NCBI RefSeq assembly: GCF_014850975.1
Contig: NZ_JACXST010000001.1
Coordinates: 1,116,001-1,180,000 of the forward strand
Direction of reading: 5' to 3'
Length of the DNA stretch: 64,000 nt
From: Methylomonas fluvii
GTDB taxonomy: Bacteria; Pseudomonadota; Gammaproteobacteria; Methylococcales; Methylomonadaceae
Translations under genes and position numbers: made by a program
Part shown: positions 27,666 to 35,702 of the stretch, in pieces
How positions within the stretch are numbered: the first letter of the stretch is position 1
Layout of the letters: each line of letters begins with the position of its first letter
Notes under the pieces: generated by a model
What the model was told of the DNA's origin: nothing
Databases searched by the model: none
Seen by the model: the letters and a program-made list of their open reading frames with translations, nothing else

Positions 27666-28352
27666 ATGGAACGAAACTACTATTCAACTACGTCAACTTT
27701 CGTGCACCCTAACGAACTCAATTGGCGCACAGCTTTTCATGAAGCCGGACATGCCGCGGCTATCCATCTTGGCAATCGCCAAAAACAATTACCTCCGGTT
27801 TTTTTTGAAATACATGTCAAACGGCCTGTTAACGCTTACGACGATTTTTTTGCGAAAGTCGTAGACGGCAACTTAATCCAGAACTTGCCGATTGCTGTCG
27901 TGGAAAGCTTTAACGACTTATCCGACGATAATCAGCAGCACGCCTGCCAACGCGCTTACGAAGCGGATGTCGTCAACTTATTGGTTGGGCCTTTGGCGGA
28001 AGCCAAATATGTTTCTATTCGCGATGACGAAGTTTTTAATATCAATCTAATAAGTTTTAATGCCTTACATAACTACGGCGGCTATAGCGATCTGGAAAAG
28101 GCACTCAGTTACCTGGATCACTTCATCGCGTCAAAAAGTCAGCGGGAAGAGAAAATGCAGGAATTGTTGCTTCAGGCTTTTCGCTTTATCGACAATCGCC
28201 GCCACTGGAAATGTATCCTTAATTTAGCCCACTATATCCTGGACAGTCAGCAGGAAATCATCTCCTGCGATGAGGCAATCGGCATATTCGACCGTTGCCT
28301 GACAGCCAATACACCGTTCAGATCGGTCAGCTACCCATTTCTGTTTGGCTGA
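27666..28352 (+). CDS. Uncharacterised protein with HEAGH zinc-protease-like motif
   Basis: Protein of 228 residues. Near the N-terminus FHEAGHAAAIHLG fits the HExxH zinc motif and specifically the HEAGHA form of FtsH-type (M41) peptidases, followed later by an acidic region (YGGYSDLEKAL) that could supply a third ligand. No AAA domain or membrane segment is present. Two ATGs are possible; the one at 27666 has GAGG about 9 bases upstream and is preferred over 27651. The upstream terminator suggests attenuation control. I do not recognise a named family, and protease activity is a guess from the motif. Confidence 0.7.
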   Translation: MERNYYSTTSTFVHPNELNWRTAFHEAGHAAAIHLGNRQKQLPPVFFEIHVKRPVNAYDDFFAKVVDGNLIQNLPIAVVESFNDLSDDNQQHACQRAYEADVVNLLVGPLAEAKYVSIRDDEVFNINLISFNALHNYGGYSDLEKALSYLDHFIASKSQREEKMQELLLQAFRFIDNRRHWKCILNLAHYILDSQQEIISCDEAIGIFDRCLTANTPFRSVSYPFLFG

Positions 28353-28479
28353 AAGTAAGCGAACAAATCGCTCAGTTGTGGGGAGTGATTTTGTAGGGGT
28401 GGCGCTAAAAAAACTAACTTTTCGTATTAGATAGCCAGCGATCTAAAAGAACCGCCAAAAAGGTGGGAACCGTTAAAAA

Positions 28480-29790
28480 TTATCGTTCGAACACCGTACA
28501 GCGATTGCGTCCACCTTGTTTGGACTGATAGAGGGCCTGATCGGCTCGCACGAACACATCGTCATGCATGTCACCCTCTATAAACTCACTGATACCGCAA
28601 CTCAGGGTTAGATTCACATTTTCGCCGTTAGAATTAAATCCACAGCTCTTAATCATCTTGCGGGTATTTTCCGCCATTTCCAGCGCCTGAAACGCGCTAG
28701 TGTTGGGCATCAGCATGACAAATTCCTCGCCGCCGTAGCGGGCCACGAAGTCAGTTTCCCGGCAGTTGTTCAGCAATAGCTGAGCAACCAAGGCCAGGGT
28801 TTTATCGCCGGACTTGTGGCCGTAGGTGTCATTGATTTGCTTGAAAAAATCAATATCCCAAATGATCAGCGCTAGCGGCGCTTTATAACGCTTCCAACGC
28901 TTCAATTCCATTTCCGCACGATTGTTATACGCCAGACGATTCGGCAATCCGGTCAAGGAATCGCTTAGGGCTTTGTCGTGCTCTATCTTAAGTTTTACGC
29001 GCAGGGTCTCGGTCTCGGTTTCCAATTCCTGCAATTTTTGCGTCATTGACTCAATTTTTTCTTGCGCATCCCGCTGTCTTTCATCTTCTATTTGTTTATG
29101 CTCAAGTAAACGCTCCAGCAAGCGATCAAGATGCTCGGCGGTCTGGTTCTTTAACAGGTCGAGTTCTTCAGCCGCCTGCGTCGAGTCCTTTAGATTGCCC
29201 ACGTGCCTGTGAATTTCGGTATTCATGATCTCGCGATCATCAATCAATGCTCGATTAGCTTGTCCAGCCGTTTCCACGTCTTGGCCGAGCTCGTCCAGCC
29301 TCTCGCTCAAATCGCCTAGAAACACATCGATACCTTTCTGTTCGGAGGCGCTGTAATCCTTGATGTTCAGCAGCAAGGTAATCGCCGAGTCGATCACTTT
29401 CTTGTACGAATCCTCACTTAGATTAGCTCTGACCCGTTGCTTTAACAGCGACGTCTGCTGCTGAAAACGTAAAGGCACCTCAGTGTCGCCAAGCAGTTCA
29501 TCCAAACGCTCCAGCAAATAGTTGTGTTGTGATTCAGTAGCATCGTCTTCCCCGATGCTCACATTCTGCTTGGCTTGCTTGGAAATGTGTAACAAAGTTT
29601 TGGAAACCGCTTGCAACTCAGACAGTAATTCCTGCGAATTCGCACCGCTGCGCAACTTTGCACCTATTGCCAAAAGGTGGGGCTCCAACAACTTGTGGCT
29701 GCCTTGGCAAAAAATCAACAGCTGAATAACGAGCTTATATAAAAACTTTTCGTTATCGAGTGGTGCGGAATAGGGAGTAACCGTTACCAT
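28480..29790 (-). CDS. GGDEF diguanylate cyclase (second of a tandem pair)
   Basis: Predicted c-di-GMP synthase of 436 residues. The N-terminal half is a helical region without membrane segments. A coiled coil precedes the GGDEF domain, which starts near DSLTGLPNRLAYNNR. The active site reads GGEEF, and RETD five residues upstream fits the inhibitory I-site. It starts 13 bases after the stop of its paralogue on the same strand, so both are probably co-transcribed. The N-terminal input region resembles that of the neighbour and is of unknown ligand. Confidence 0.93.
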   Translation of the reverse strand: MVTVTPYSAPLDNEKFLYKLVIQLLIFCQGSHKLLEPHLLAIGAKLRSGANSQELLSELQAVSKTLLHISKQAKQNVSIGEDDATESQHNYLLERLDELLGDTEVPLRFQQQTSLLKQRVRANLSEDSYKKVIDSAITLLLNIKDYSASEQKGIDVFLGDLSERLDELGQDVETAGQANRALIDDREIMNTEIHRHVGNLKDSTQAAEELDLLKNQTAEHLDRLLERLLEHKQIEDERQRDAQEKIESMTQKLQELETETETLRVKLKIEHDKALSDSLTGLPNRLAYNNRAEMELKRWKRYKAPLALIIWDIDFFKQINDTYGHKSGDKTLALVAQLLLNNCRETDFVARYGGEEFVMLMPNTSAFQALEMAENTRKMIKSCGFNSNGENVNLTLSCGISEFIEGDMHDDVFVRADQALYQSKQGGRNRCTVFER

Positions 29791-29803
29791 GTGTCAGACT
29801 TGC

Positions 29804-31330
29804 TTACACGACAACACAACGGTTACGGCCGGTTTGTTTGGCGCGGTACAAGCCTGTGTCGGCTCTATTGAAAATCGATTCGTTAGTATCGCCATCGATA
29901 AATTGGCTAATTCCACAGGATAAGGTAATCGACACTTTGTTGCCATTGGCATTGAAGCTACTGTTTTCCAAGGTTTTCCGAAGTTTTTCCGCGATCACCA
30001 AGGCGGATTTGGCATCGGCGCCAGGCAATATCATCACAAACTCCTCGCCGCCGAAACGCGCCACGAAATCGGTTTCCCGGCAGTGTTTGAATAATAATTC
30101 GGCAATAACAATCAGGGCCTTATCCCCGCATTTATGGCCGTAAGTGTCGTTGATAGTCTTAAACAGATCTACGTCCCAAACCATTAGTGTCATCGGCGAT
30201 TTATGCCGCCGGCAACGCGCCATCTCATCCGCCAATCGATCCTCGAACGCCAACCGATTCGGCAGATTAGTCAACGGATCGCGGGTTGCTCGATGTTGGG
30301 CAAGATCCAGTTTCGAGCGCAAATCAGAGGACTCGGACTCCATTTCCCGCAACCTTTGCGATAGGATCTGCATGTCCCGTTGGGCTTTATCGCGTTCCTG
30401 CCGTTCCTGGAGATTGTGTGCTTGAATCTGTTGCGTGATAGTGGTTAATCGACTGCTGACAATTTGCTTCAGCGGCTCAAGCTGCGTTGCGTTTTCCGAC
30501 TTTTCGCGTAGCTCCATAATTTGCTCGGATACGGCCTGATCCAGCAGATTGCGCTTTTTAACCCTTATTTCGTTGGCGGCGTTAACGCCGGTCGCTTTTA
30601 CACCTAATTCGGTTAATTGCTCGGTCAATTTCGACAGAAATGCCGCCATCTCCTGCTGTTCCGATTCCAAATGTTTTTTTATCGCCAACAGCAATGCAAC
30701 CGTATCGTCAAAAATAGGCCCTAAGGCTTGATCTGCATGCAGCCGGTTTTTGATTTTTTCGGCGTCTTCGGCAAAAACCAACGGAATTTCCGCATTGTCC
30801 AACAAACGAACCAGTTGAATATTGATGGCTTTAGCATCCGCTCCGGTCAGTTCCAAGGCCAAGTCGATGTTGGCAAGCGGCTTGTTATCTTCTATAAGCT
30901 CCAACAGGGCCAGATAAAAGCCCTGATTGTTACTGAAGAGGCGGTTTTCGTATTTTGCGCGAATTTCATCGAGCTGATCCAAGTGTTGGGGATATTGCTT
31001 ACCAAGAAACTCGAACAGCAATGAAGCGTCCATGAGGGTAGGCTCAGGCGATTCTTCCAACATTATCAGCGCATTAGAAAATGCCGATAGCTCTTTCTGC
31101 AATTGCTGGCTTTGCAGGCCGCTTTTTAATAAATTGCGAATACGGTTTAAGTGAGGATCGAGTTGCCGGTTCAGGCCTTTAACGGCCAGCGCAAAACGGA
31201 CGATGGTTTTGCATAGCAACTCTTCGTTGACTTTGTATTGTTTTTCAGTTTGTTCCTGGTCGTCCAACAGCTTGAGGTATTTTTCCTTCCACCTGTCCGG
31301 ACCCTCATCCTTGTTTTTAAAAAAAACCAT
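29804..31330 (-). CDS. GGDEF diguanylate cyclase (first of a tandem pair)
   Basis: Predicted c-di-GMP synthase of 508 residues, paralogous to the next gene. The N-terminal region of about 330 residues is helical and hydrophilic with two related halves (FLGKQYPQHLDQLDEI and similar segments). The GGDEF domain begins near RDPLTNLPNRLAFEDR. The active site is GGEEF with an RETD I-site five residues upstream. No membrane segment is seen, so it is probably cytosolic. It is the first gene of a two-gene unit; its start is followed upstream by the divergent-free interval before dsbA's stop. Confidence 0.93.
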   Translation of the reverse strand: MVFFKNKDEGPDRWKEKYLKLLDDQEQTEKQYKVNEELLCKTIVRFALAVKGLNRQLDPHLNRIRNLLKSGLQSQQLQKELSAFSNALIMLEESPEPTLMDASLLFEFLGKQYPQHLDQLDEIRAKYENRLFSNNQGFYLALLELIEDNKPLANIDLALELTGADAKAINIQLVRLLDNAEIPLVFAEDAEKIKNRLHADQALGPIFDDTVALLLAIKKHLESEQQEMAAFLSKLTEQLTELGVKATGVNAANEIRVKKRNLLDQAVSEQIMELREKSENATQLEPLKQIVSSRLTTITQQIQAHNLQERQERDKAQRDMQILSQRLREMESESSDLRSKLDLAQHRATRDPLTNLPNRLAFEDRLADEMARCRRHKSPMTLMVWDVDLFKTINDTYGHKCGDKALIVIAELLFKHCRETDFVARFGGEEFVMILPGADAKSALVIAEKLRKTLENSSFNANGNKVSITLSCGISQFIDGDTNESIFNRADTGLYRAKQTGRNRCVVV

Positions 31331-31455
31331 GAAACGTGCCCTAATTCTTAAATTCTTAGTCGCTTGATTATAGACTATCGTTGAATTTGTGAAGAATATC
31401 CTACAACCAGCATTCGCCCCTCACGTCCTTGTGCGGCAATTCGTTAGTTGGCCGT

Positions 31456-32061
31456 TTATTTTTTCTGACTCTCTTGCGTGATCAATTGATTGACTACGGT
31501 CAACATGTTGGCCTGAGATTTTGCCGACTGGGCGGTGACTTTGTATTTACCGTTGACAATCAACGCAGGTACGCCACTGATACCGTAGCGAGGACCGGTA
31601 GACTCGGCTTGACGCAGCTTGGCGTCGACCAAAAACGAGTTAAAAGCACTGCGAAAATCCTCGTCCTTAACGCCATGATCGGCAAAAAACTTAGCCAGTT
31701 CGTCTTCGCTGACTAATTTTTGCTTCTTGTTCTGAATCGCATCGAACAGATCGGCGTGGACTTTATCCAAAACGCCTAAAGCTTCGGCCGTAAAATAAGC
31801 CTTGGCATGCTTGCCCCACAGATCGCTGAATACCGCCGGCTGACGGATAAACTCAACATTGGCGGGCTTGGTTTTCAGCCATTCCACCATGGACGGTTCC
31901 AGGCTATAGCAATGCGGACAGCCGTACCAAAAAAACTCGATCACTTCGATCTTGTCCGGATTTTGTACCGGCTGCGCCGGCGTGATGGCTTCGTAACCAC
32001 CTTCTGCATTTACCAGCGCAGAAAATCCCAACAGTCCCAACAATGCGATTATTTTTAACAT
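31456..32061 (-). CDS. dsbA: Thiol:disulfide interchange protein DsbA
   Basis: Periplasmic oxidant that introduces disulfides into exported proteins. The protein has 201 residues with a signal peptide (about 1-19, LVNAEGG), the thioredoxin-fold active site C48-PH-C51 in FWYGCPHCY and the cis-Pro loop SGVPALIVNG. The start is the ATG at 32061 with GGAG about 7 bases upstream; a TTG lies directly before it. It is a single gene. Paired cysteines in the neighbouring exported multicopper oxidase and DUF4124 proteins are plausible substrates. Confidence 0.96.
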   Translation of the reverse strand: MLKIIALLGLLGFSALVNAEGGYEAITPAQPVQNPDKIEVIEFFWYGCPHCYSLEPSMVEWLKTKPANVEFIRQPAVFSDLWGKHAKAYFTAEALGVLDKVHADLFDAIQNKKQKLVSEDELAKFFADHGVKDEDFRSAFNSFLVDAKLRQAESTGPRYGISGVPALIVNGKYKVTAQSAKSQANMLTVVNQLITQESQKK

Positions 32062-32409
32062 CAACGTTCTCCGTAATAATGTATATCCCGATAAAAAAAC
32101 ATGTTCACACGCAAATGCGTAAACGCTTTGACAAAATCTAACGCATTAACCAAGCCAATGACTGGTCAGCGCCTCGTCAAGCCCTCACTCCGTAACATTC
32201 AAGCAAACGCAATTCTGTAATCTAATCCAAGCTGCTGCGAAGCTGACCTTGCCAAATTGAAGCCAAGGCTTCCGCGTCGGCCTTCAGGAAGAGAGGTTTC
32301 AGAGCGAGGAAGGCAGGTTGTGACATACGCGATGAAGAGAATTTAACCCTTGTGAGTCAAGGACTGGATCAAATCCGGCAGAGCAGCAACTCCGCCGGAT
32401 AACGAAGGC
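32062..32409. other. Intergenic interval between dsbA and cytochrome c4
   Basis: 348 bases without a gene. A hairpin (atccggc 32373-32379 and gccggat 32394-32400) lies just after the cytochrome gene and is followed on the minus strand by TTTGATCC, so it may be that gene's terminator. The dsbA promoter should lie near the left end; nothing clear was recognised. Confidence 0.55.
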
Positions 32410-33093
32410 TTATTTCATCGTAGAGATGTAGTAAGCGACTGCTTTAATATCCTCGTCTGTCATTTTGGTGGCGATCATGTGCATCATGTTCTCCCGGTTG
32501 TTACTACGCGCGCCGGTTTTGAAATCAGTCAGGCTTTTAATCAGATAATCGGCGTGCTGCGAATGCAAGGACGGGAATGAGGCCGGTTTATTACCTTCGG
32601 CATAAGGGCCGTGGCATGCCACGCACGCCGAGACTTCACGACTGATATTGCCGTTACGGTATAAATCGCTACCTTTCGTAATTAAAGCATCCAACTCTGC
32701 TTTTTCTTGCTCAGGGGTTTTAGCCGGCGCATCGTCGTCGTCATTCGCCGGCAATTTGGGTGCCGGATTGGTGGAAATTTTGTTGCCGGCATAATAATTG
32801 GCAAGTTCCTGAATCGTTTGCTCGTCAAGGCCCGCCGCCAATGGCGCCATCATCGGGGCCAAGCGTGCGCCACTCTTGAAGGCTTGTAACTGTTTGACCA
32901 AATAAGTTTGGTGCTGTCCTGCCAATTTTGGAAACGCCGGCATCGTGCTGTTACCGTCTTCGCCGTGGCAGCCCGCGCAACTGGCGGCTTTGGTTTTTCC
33001 GGCGCTGGCGCTGGCATTACCTTGCGCGTTTACATGGCCGGCAGCAGTTGCCAACAACAAAGAGATGGAAACAGTCAGCAATTTTTTTATCAT
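32410..33093 (-). CDS. Di-haem cytochrome c4
   Basis: Periplasmic electron carrier of 227 residues. A signal peptide (about 1-20) is followed by two class I cytochrome c domains, each with a haem site: CAGCH with Met ligand in the first, CVACH in the second, plus FPKLAGQHQTYL and FPSLHSQHADYL as duplicated segments. Family members pass electrons to terminal oxidases. The open frame extends to 33189, but the ATG at 33093 has AGGGG upstream and begins a proper signal peptide. An acidic linker (DDDDAPAKTPEQ) is inserted between the two domains. It is divergent from engB, as often seen in gammaproteobacteria. Confidence 0.96.
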   Translation of the reverse strand: MIKKLLTVSISLLLATAAGHVNAQGNASASAGKTKAASCAGCHGEDGNSTMPAFPKLAGQHQTYLVKQLQAFKSGARLAPMMAPLAAGLDEQTIQELANYYAGNKISTNPAPKLPANDDDDAPAKTPEQEKAELDALITKGSDLYRNGNISREVSACVACHGPYAEGNKPASFPSLHSQHADYLIKSLTDFKTGARSNNRENMMHMIATKMTDEDIKAVAYYISTMK

Positions 33094-33203
33094 TATGGGC
33101 CCCTGCTCAGGAAGGTTGATCGACATTAAGCAAGCTGATGTCAGCCGCCGGACGTTATAATGCCCGGATTCTAACCGATTTATAAACACTAAGCGAGACT
33201 GTG

Positions 33204-33824
33204 ATGAATCCCATCTACCACCAGGCCAAGTTCATCAACAGCGCCCCCAAACTGAAGGATGCGCCGCCCGACCAAGGCATGGAAATCGCTTTCGCCGGCC
33301 GTTCCAATGCCGGTAAATCCAGCGCGATCAATACGCTGGTGCAACAAAATGCCCTGGCCCGCGTCAGTAAAACCCCCGGCCGGACCCAATTGCTGAATTT
33401 TTTTGAAATAGACGCCAAACGCAAGCTGGTCGATCTGCCGGGTTACGGCTACGCCAAAGTCCCTGAGGCTATCAAAAAAGATTGGCGGCAAATGATGGAA
33501 AGCTACTTGCACGACCGCCAAGCCCTGTGCGGCATCGTTCAGGTCATGGACATCCGCCACCCGCTCACCGACTTCGATTGGCAAATGGTCGAGTGGTGTG
33601 AGCATCGCAAACTGCCCTTGCACATTCTGTTGACCAAATCCGACAAACTGAAGTTCGGCGCGGCTAAGACTACTTTATTGCAGGTGCAGCGGGATTTGAA
33701 CCAGGCCGATATTGTGGTGACTTTGCAATTGTTTTCCGCTTTGAACAAAGTCGGCATTGACGATGTACACCAGGTTTTGGATGAGTGGTTTGGATTCCGG
33801 AAGATGGTGGTTGCGGAGGATTAG
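33204..33824 (+). CDS. engB: Ribosome biogenesis GTPase EngB/YihA
   Basis: Essential-type GTPase of 206 residues acting in large-subunit assembly and cell division. G motifs: GRSNAGKSS (G1), KTPGRTQLLNFF (G2 region), DLPGYGYAKVP (G3) and LTKSDKL (G4). The ATG at 33204 directly follows a GTG at 33201; either could serve. It is divergent from cytochrome c4 with about 110 bases between. Confidence 0.97.
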   Translation: MNPIYHQAKFINSAPKLKDAPPDQGMEIAFAGRSNAGKSSAINTLVQQNALARVSKTPGRTQLLNFFEIDAKRKLVDLPGYGYAKVPEAIKKDWRQMMESYLHDRQALCGIVQVMDIRHPLTDFDWQMVEWCEHRKLPLHILLTKSDKLKFGAAKTTLLQVQRDLNQADIVVTLQLFSALNKVGIDDVHQVLDEWFGFRKMVVAED

Positions 33825-34146
33825 ACTTTGCTGTTCTAACCAGAAACCCAAAGGTACGTTCGGCAGACTTTCAACTTCAAACGTAAGCTGAAACGCTCCA
33901 AAAACAACTCTAAGTATTTTACAACCCACCGCGAATGCATGCAGTTATGGCCCGTTCTGTTTATGACGAATCAGGGCCATCAAGGGCGGCCAAGAATATG
34001 TCCAGATAATTGCTGATTTCGTTGCTTAATGGGCTAATCGGCGCGGCGAGATTCTTAATCCGATCATAATCTGCCCTTAATTCTGTTTTAAGCCAGTCTC
34101 CCTAGAATTTGCCGCAACTGAATAATTTCCCAACAAGGAGTCGTAT
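33825..34146. other. Interval after engB
   Basis: 322 bases with no confident gene. On the minus strand 33961-34101 is an open frame of about 46 codons without an ATG whose translation looks protein-like (LKTELRADYDRIKN, SNYLDIFLAALDG) and ends in TAA; it may be a gene fragment. The right end carries the AAGGAG ribosome-binding site of the next gene. Confidence 0.45.
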
Positions 34147-34530
34147 ATGTTCAGAGTGACAAAAATCATGTTGATCGGTTTGTTGTTTTCGTCAGTTGCT
34201 TTGGCCGATGACGATTGGGGCGAGCATCGTCATCATCGGCACCACCATCACGGTCACGGTTATGGACGCGAGTATTACCCCGCTTACCCTGTGGAGCGCG
34301 TGTATGTGCCCGAGCGAGTAGTGGAATATGTGCCCATACAACAACGCTATTACGCGCCGCCGCCGCCCCCGCCAGTTAGATATGGCGGGTACGACCAACG
34401 TTCTCCGCAAGGTTTAGTCGGTGGTTTGGTTGGTAGTGCGATGGGTTATGAGATGGGCCGCGGTGACCCATTGGCGGCCGGTATCGGTGCTGCGGCCGGT
34501 TCGTGGATTGGCAATGGGATGAATAGATAA
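34147..34530 (+). CDS. Exported His-rich, glycine-zipper-like protein
   Basis: Protein of 127 residues. A signal peptide (about 1-20, SVALADDD) is followed by a His cluster (HRHHRHHHHGHG at about 26-37), a Tyr/Pro/Val segment with six Pro in a row, then a Gly/Ala-rich C-terminus (LVGGLVGSAMGYEMG, AGIGAAAGSWIGNG) like a glycine zipper of outer-membrane proteins. The His cluster could bind metal. AAGGAG stands before the ATG. Its stop overlaps the next start by one base, so the pair is coupled. Confidence 0.82.
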   Translation: MFRVTKIMLIGLLFSSVALADDDWGEHRHHRHHHHGHGYGREYYPAYPVERVYVPERVVEYVPIQQRYYAPPPPPPVRYGGYDQRSPQGLVGGLVGSAMGYEMGRGDPLAAGIGAAAGSWIGNGMNR

Positions 34531-34925
34531 TGACGAAGCTAACAGTCTGTTCAGTCACTGCCGCTTGTCTGTTGGTATCGGCTTGCGCTTCGCAAACCGG
34601 CTGGACGCCAACCGTAGACACTTACAATAACCAAAACTCTTTCCGCTTGAATCAGGATATGCATGACTGCCAGCAATTGGCATCGCAAGCGTCCGGAGGT
34701 ACTGCGAAAGAAGCCGCGATAGGCGCCGGTGTTGGTGGCCTGATTGGTGCGGCCGGTGGCGCCGCTTTGGGCGCAGTGCTCGGCAGCCCTGGAAAAGGTG
34801 CAGCTATCGGTGCGGCTGCCGGCGGTATCGGCGGTGCATCCAAACAAGGTATTCAATCCGAAGACCGCTATAAAAATGCCTACAACAACTGCTTACGCCA
34901 ACGCGGCCATCGGGTAGTTAACTGA
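34530..34925 (+). CDS. Glycine-zipper lipoprotein
   Basis: Predicted outer-membrane lipoprotein of 131 residues. The lipobox is LVSAC with Cys19. A glycine-zipper segment (GAGVGGLIGAAGGAALG, about 68-100) forms a likely membrane-inserting hairpin; two further Cys lie at the zipper's flanks (DCQQLAS, NNCLRQRG). It is similar to the OmpA/Rick17kDa-type surface lipoproteins in layout. It is translationally coupled to the His-rich gene before it. Function is unknown. Confidence 0.85.
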   Translation: MTKLTVCSVTAACLLVSACASQTGWTPTVDTYNNQNSFRLNQDMHDCQQLASQASGGTAKEAAIGAGVGGLIGAAGGAALGAVLGSPGKGAAIGAAAGGIGGASKQGIQSEDRYKNAYNNCLRQRGHRVVN

Positions 34926-34985
34926 GCAATCCGTCAGGACAAATCGGCTCGGCAATCTCTTCTGAATTTTTCAACTCTATCCATT

Positions 34986-35011
34986 GAAGACTGCTTGTTT
35001 AAGCAGTCTTC
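34986..35011 (+). promoter_or_regulatory. Perfect hairpin in the leader of the RlpA-like gene
   Basis: Arms gaagactgctt (34986-34996) and aagcagtcttc (35001-35011) with a GTTT loop. It ends about 6 bases before the ribosome-binding site CGGAGAAA and has no T run. It could be an mRNA-stability element, a translation control element or the terminator of the preceding pair. Confidence 0.65.
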
Positions 35012-35028
35012 CACGCGGAGAAACAGTT

Positions 35029-35544
35029 ATGTTTTTAGATACGGTATCGGTTTTTTCAAGCCGATTTAGCCTCAACGTGCGGCGATGGCATGCGGTTATG
35101 CCGCTGATGTTTATGAGTCTACTCAGTGCCTGTTCCAGTGTGCCGACGCTGCAACGCACTGACGATCAAGCCATGCTGCCCGGTACGACTAAGACCACTT
35201 ACACCAAATCTTATAAAGTCAAAGGTAAAACTTATTCCCCGCTGCACAGTGCGCTAGGGTACAAAGCACAGGGATTGGCTTCCTGGTATGGCGCAGAATC
35301 CGGTAATTTTACTGCCAACGGCGACCGCTTCGATCCGCGCGGCATGACGGCGGCGCATAAAACGCTGCCAATTCCCTCTAAAGTTCGGGTTACCAATCTG
35401 CGTAACGGCCGTTTTGTGGATGTGGTGATCAACGACAGGGGGCCTTTCAAAGCTAATCGACTTATCGATCTGTCCCAGGGCGCGGCGGAGCAGATTGGTA
35501 TGCGCGGATTGGCGGAAGTGACGGTGGAATATTTGGGAAGTTAG
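35029..35544 (+). CDS. RlpA-like septal lipoprotein, short form
   Basis: Predicted lipoprotein of 171 residues with lipobox LLSAC (Cys35) and a double-psi beta-barrel domain (LASWYGAESGNFTANG, MTAAHKTLP, RVTNLRNGRFVDV, NDRGPF). RlpA proteins are lytic transglycosylases cutting peptidoglycan lacking stem peptides. The usual C-terminal SPOR domain is absent. The loop that normally reads GERFD is GDRFD here, an Asp for the catalytic Glu, while the His in TAAH is kept. Activity is therefore uncertain. The ATG at 35029 follows GGAGAA and is preferred over 34984. Confidence 0.88.
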   Translation: MFLDTVSVFSSRFSLNVRRWHAVMPLMFMSLLSACSSVPTLQRTDDQAMLPGTTKTTYTKSYKVKGKTYSPLHSALGYKAQGLASWYGAESGNFTANGDRFDPRGMTAAHKTLPIPSKVRVTNLRNGRFVDVVINDRGPFKANRLIDLSQGAAEQIGMRGLAEVTVEYLGS

Positions 35545-35702
35545 GCGGGTTCAGGCTGGTTGCTGCACTTGACCGTCTTCTTTATGCCTTGCGGGTACGC
35601 CCGGATCGGGGGGGATGTGAGGTCCCTGTTTAGAATACCGCAACGCAGCCGGCGCTTGCCGCCGAAGCGACTTGCATTGCGACAATTCTGTAAAGCGGTG
35701 GA

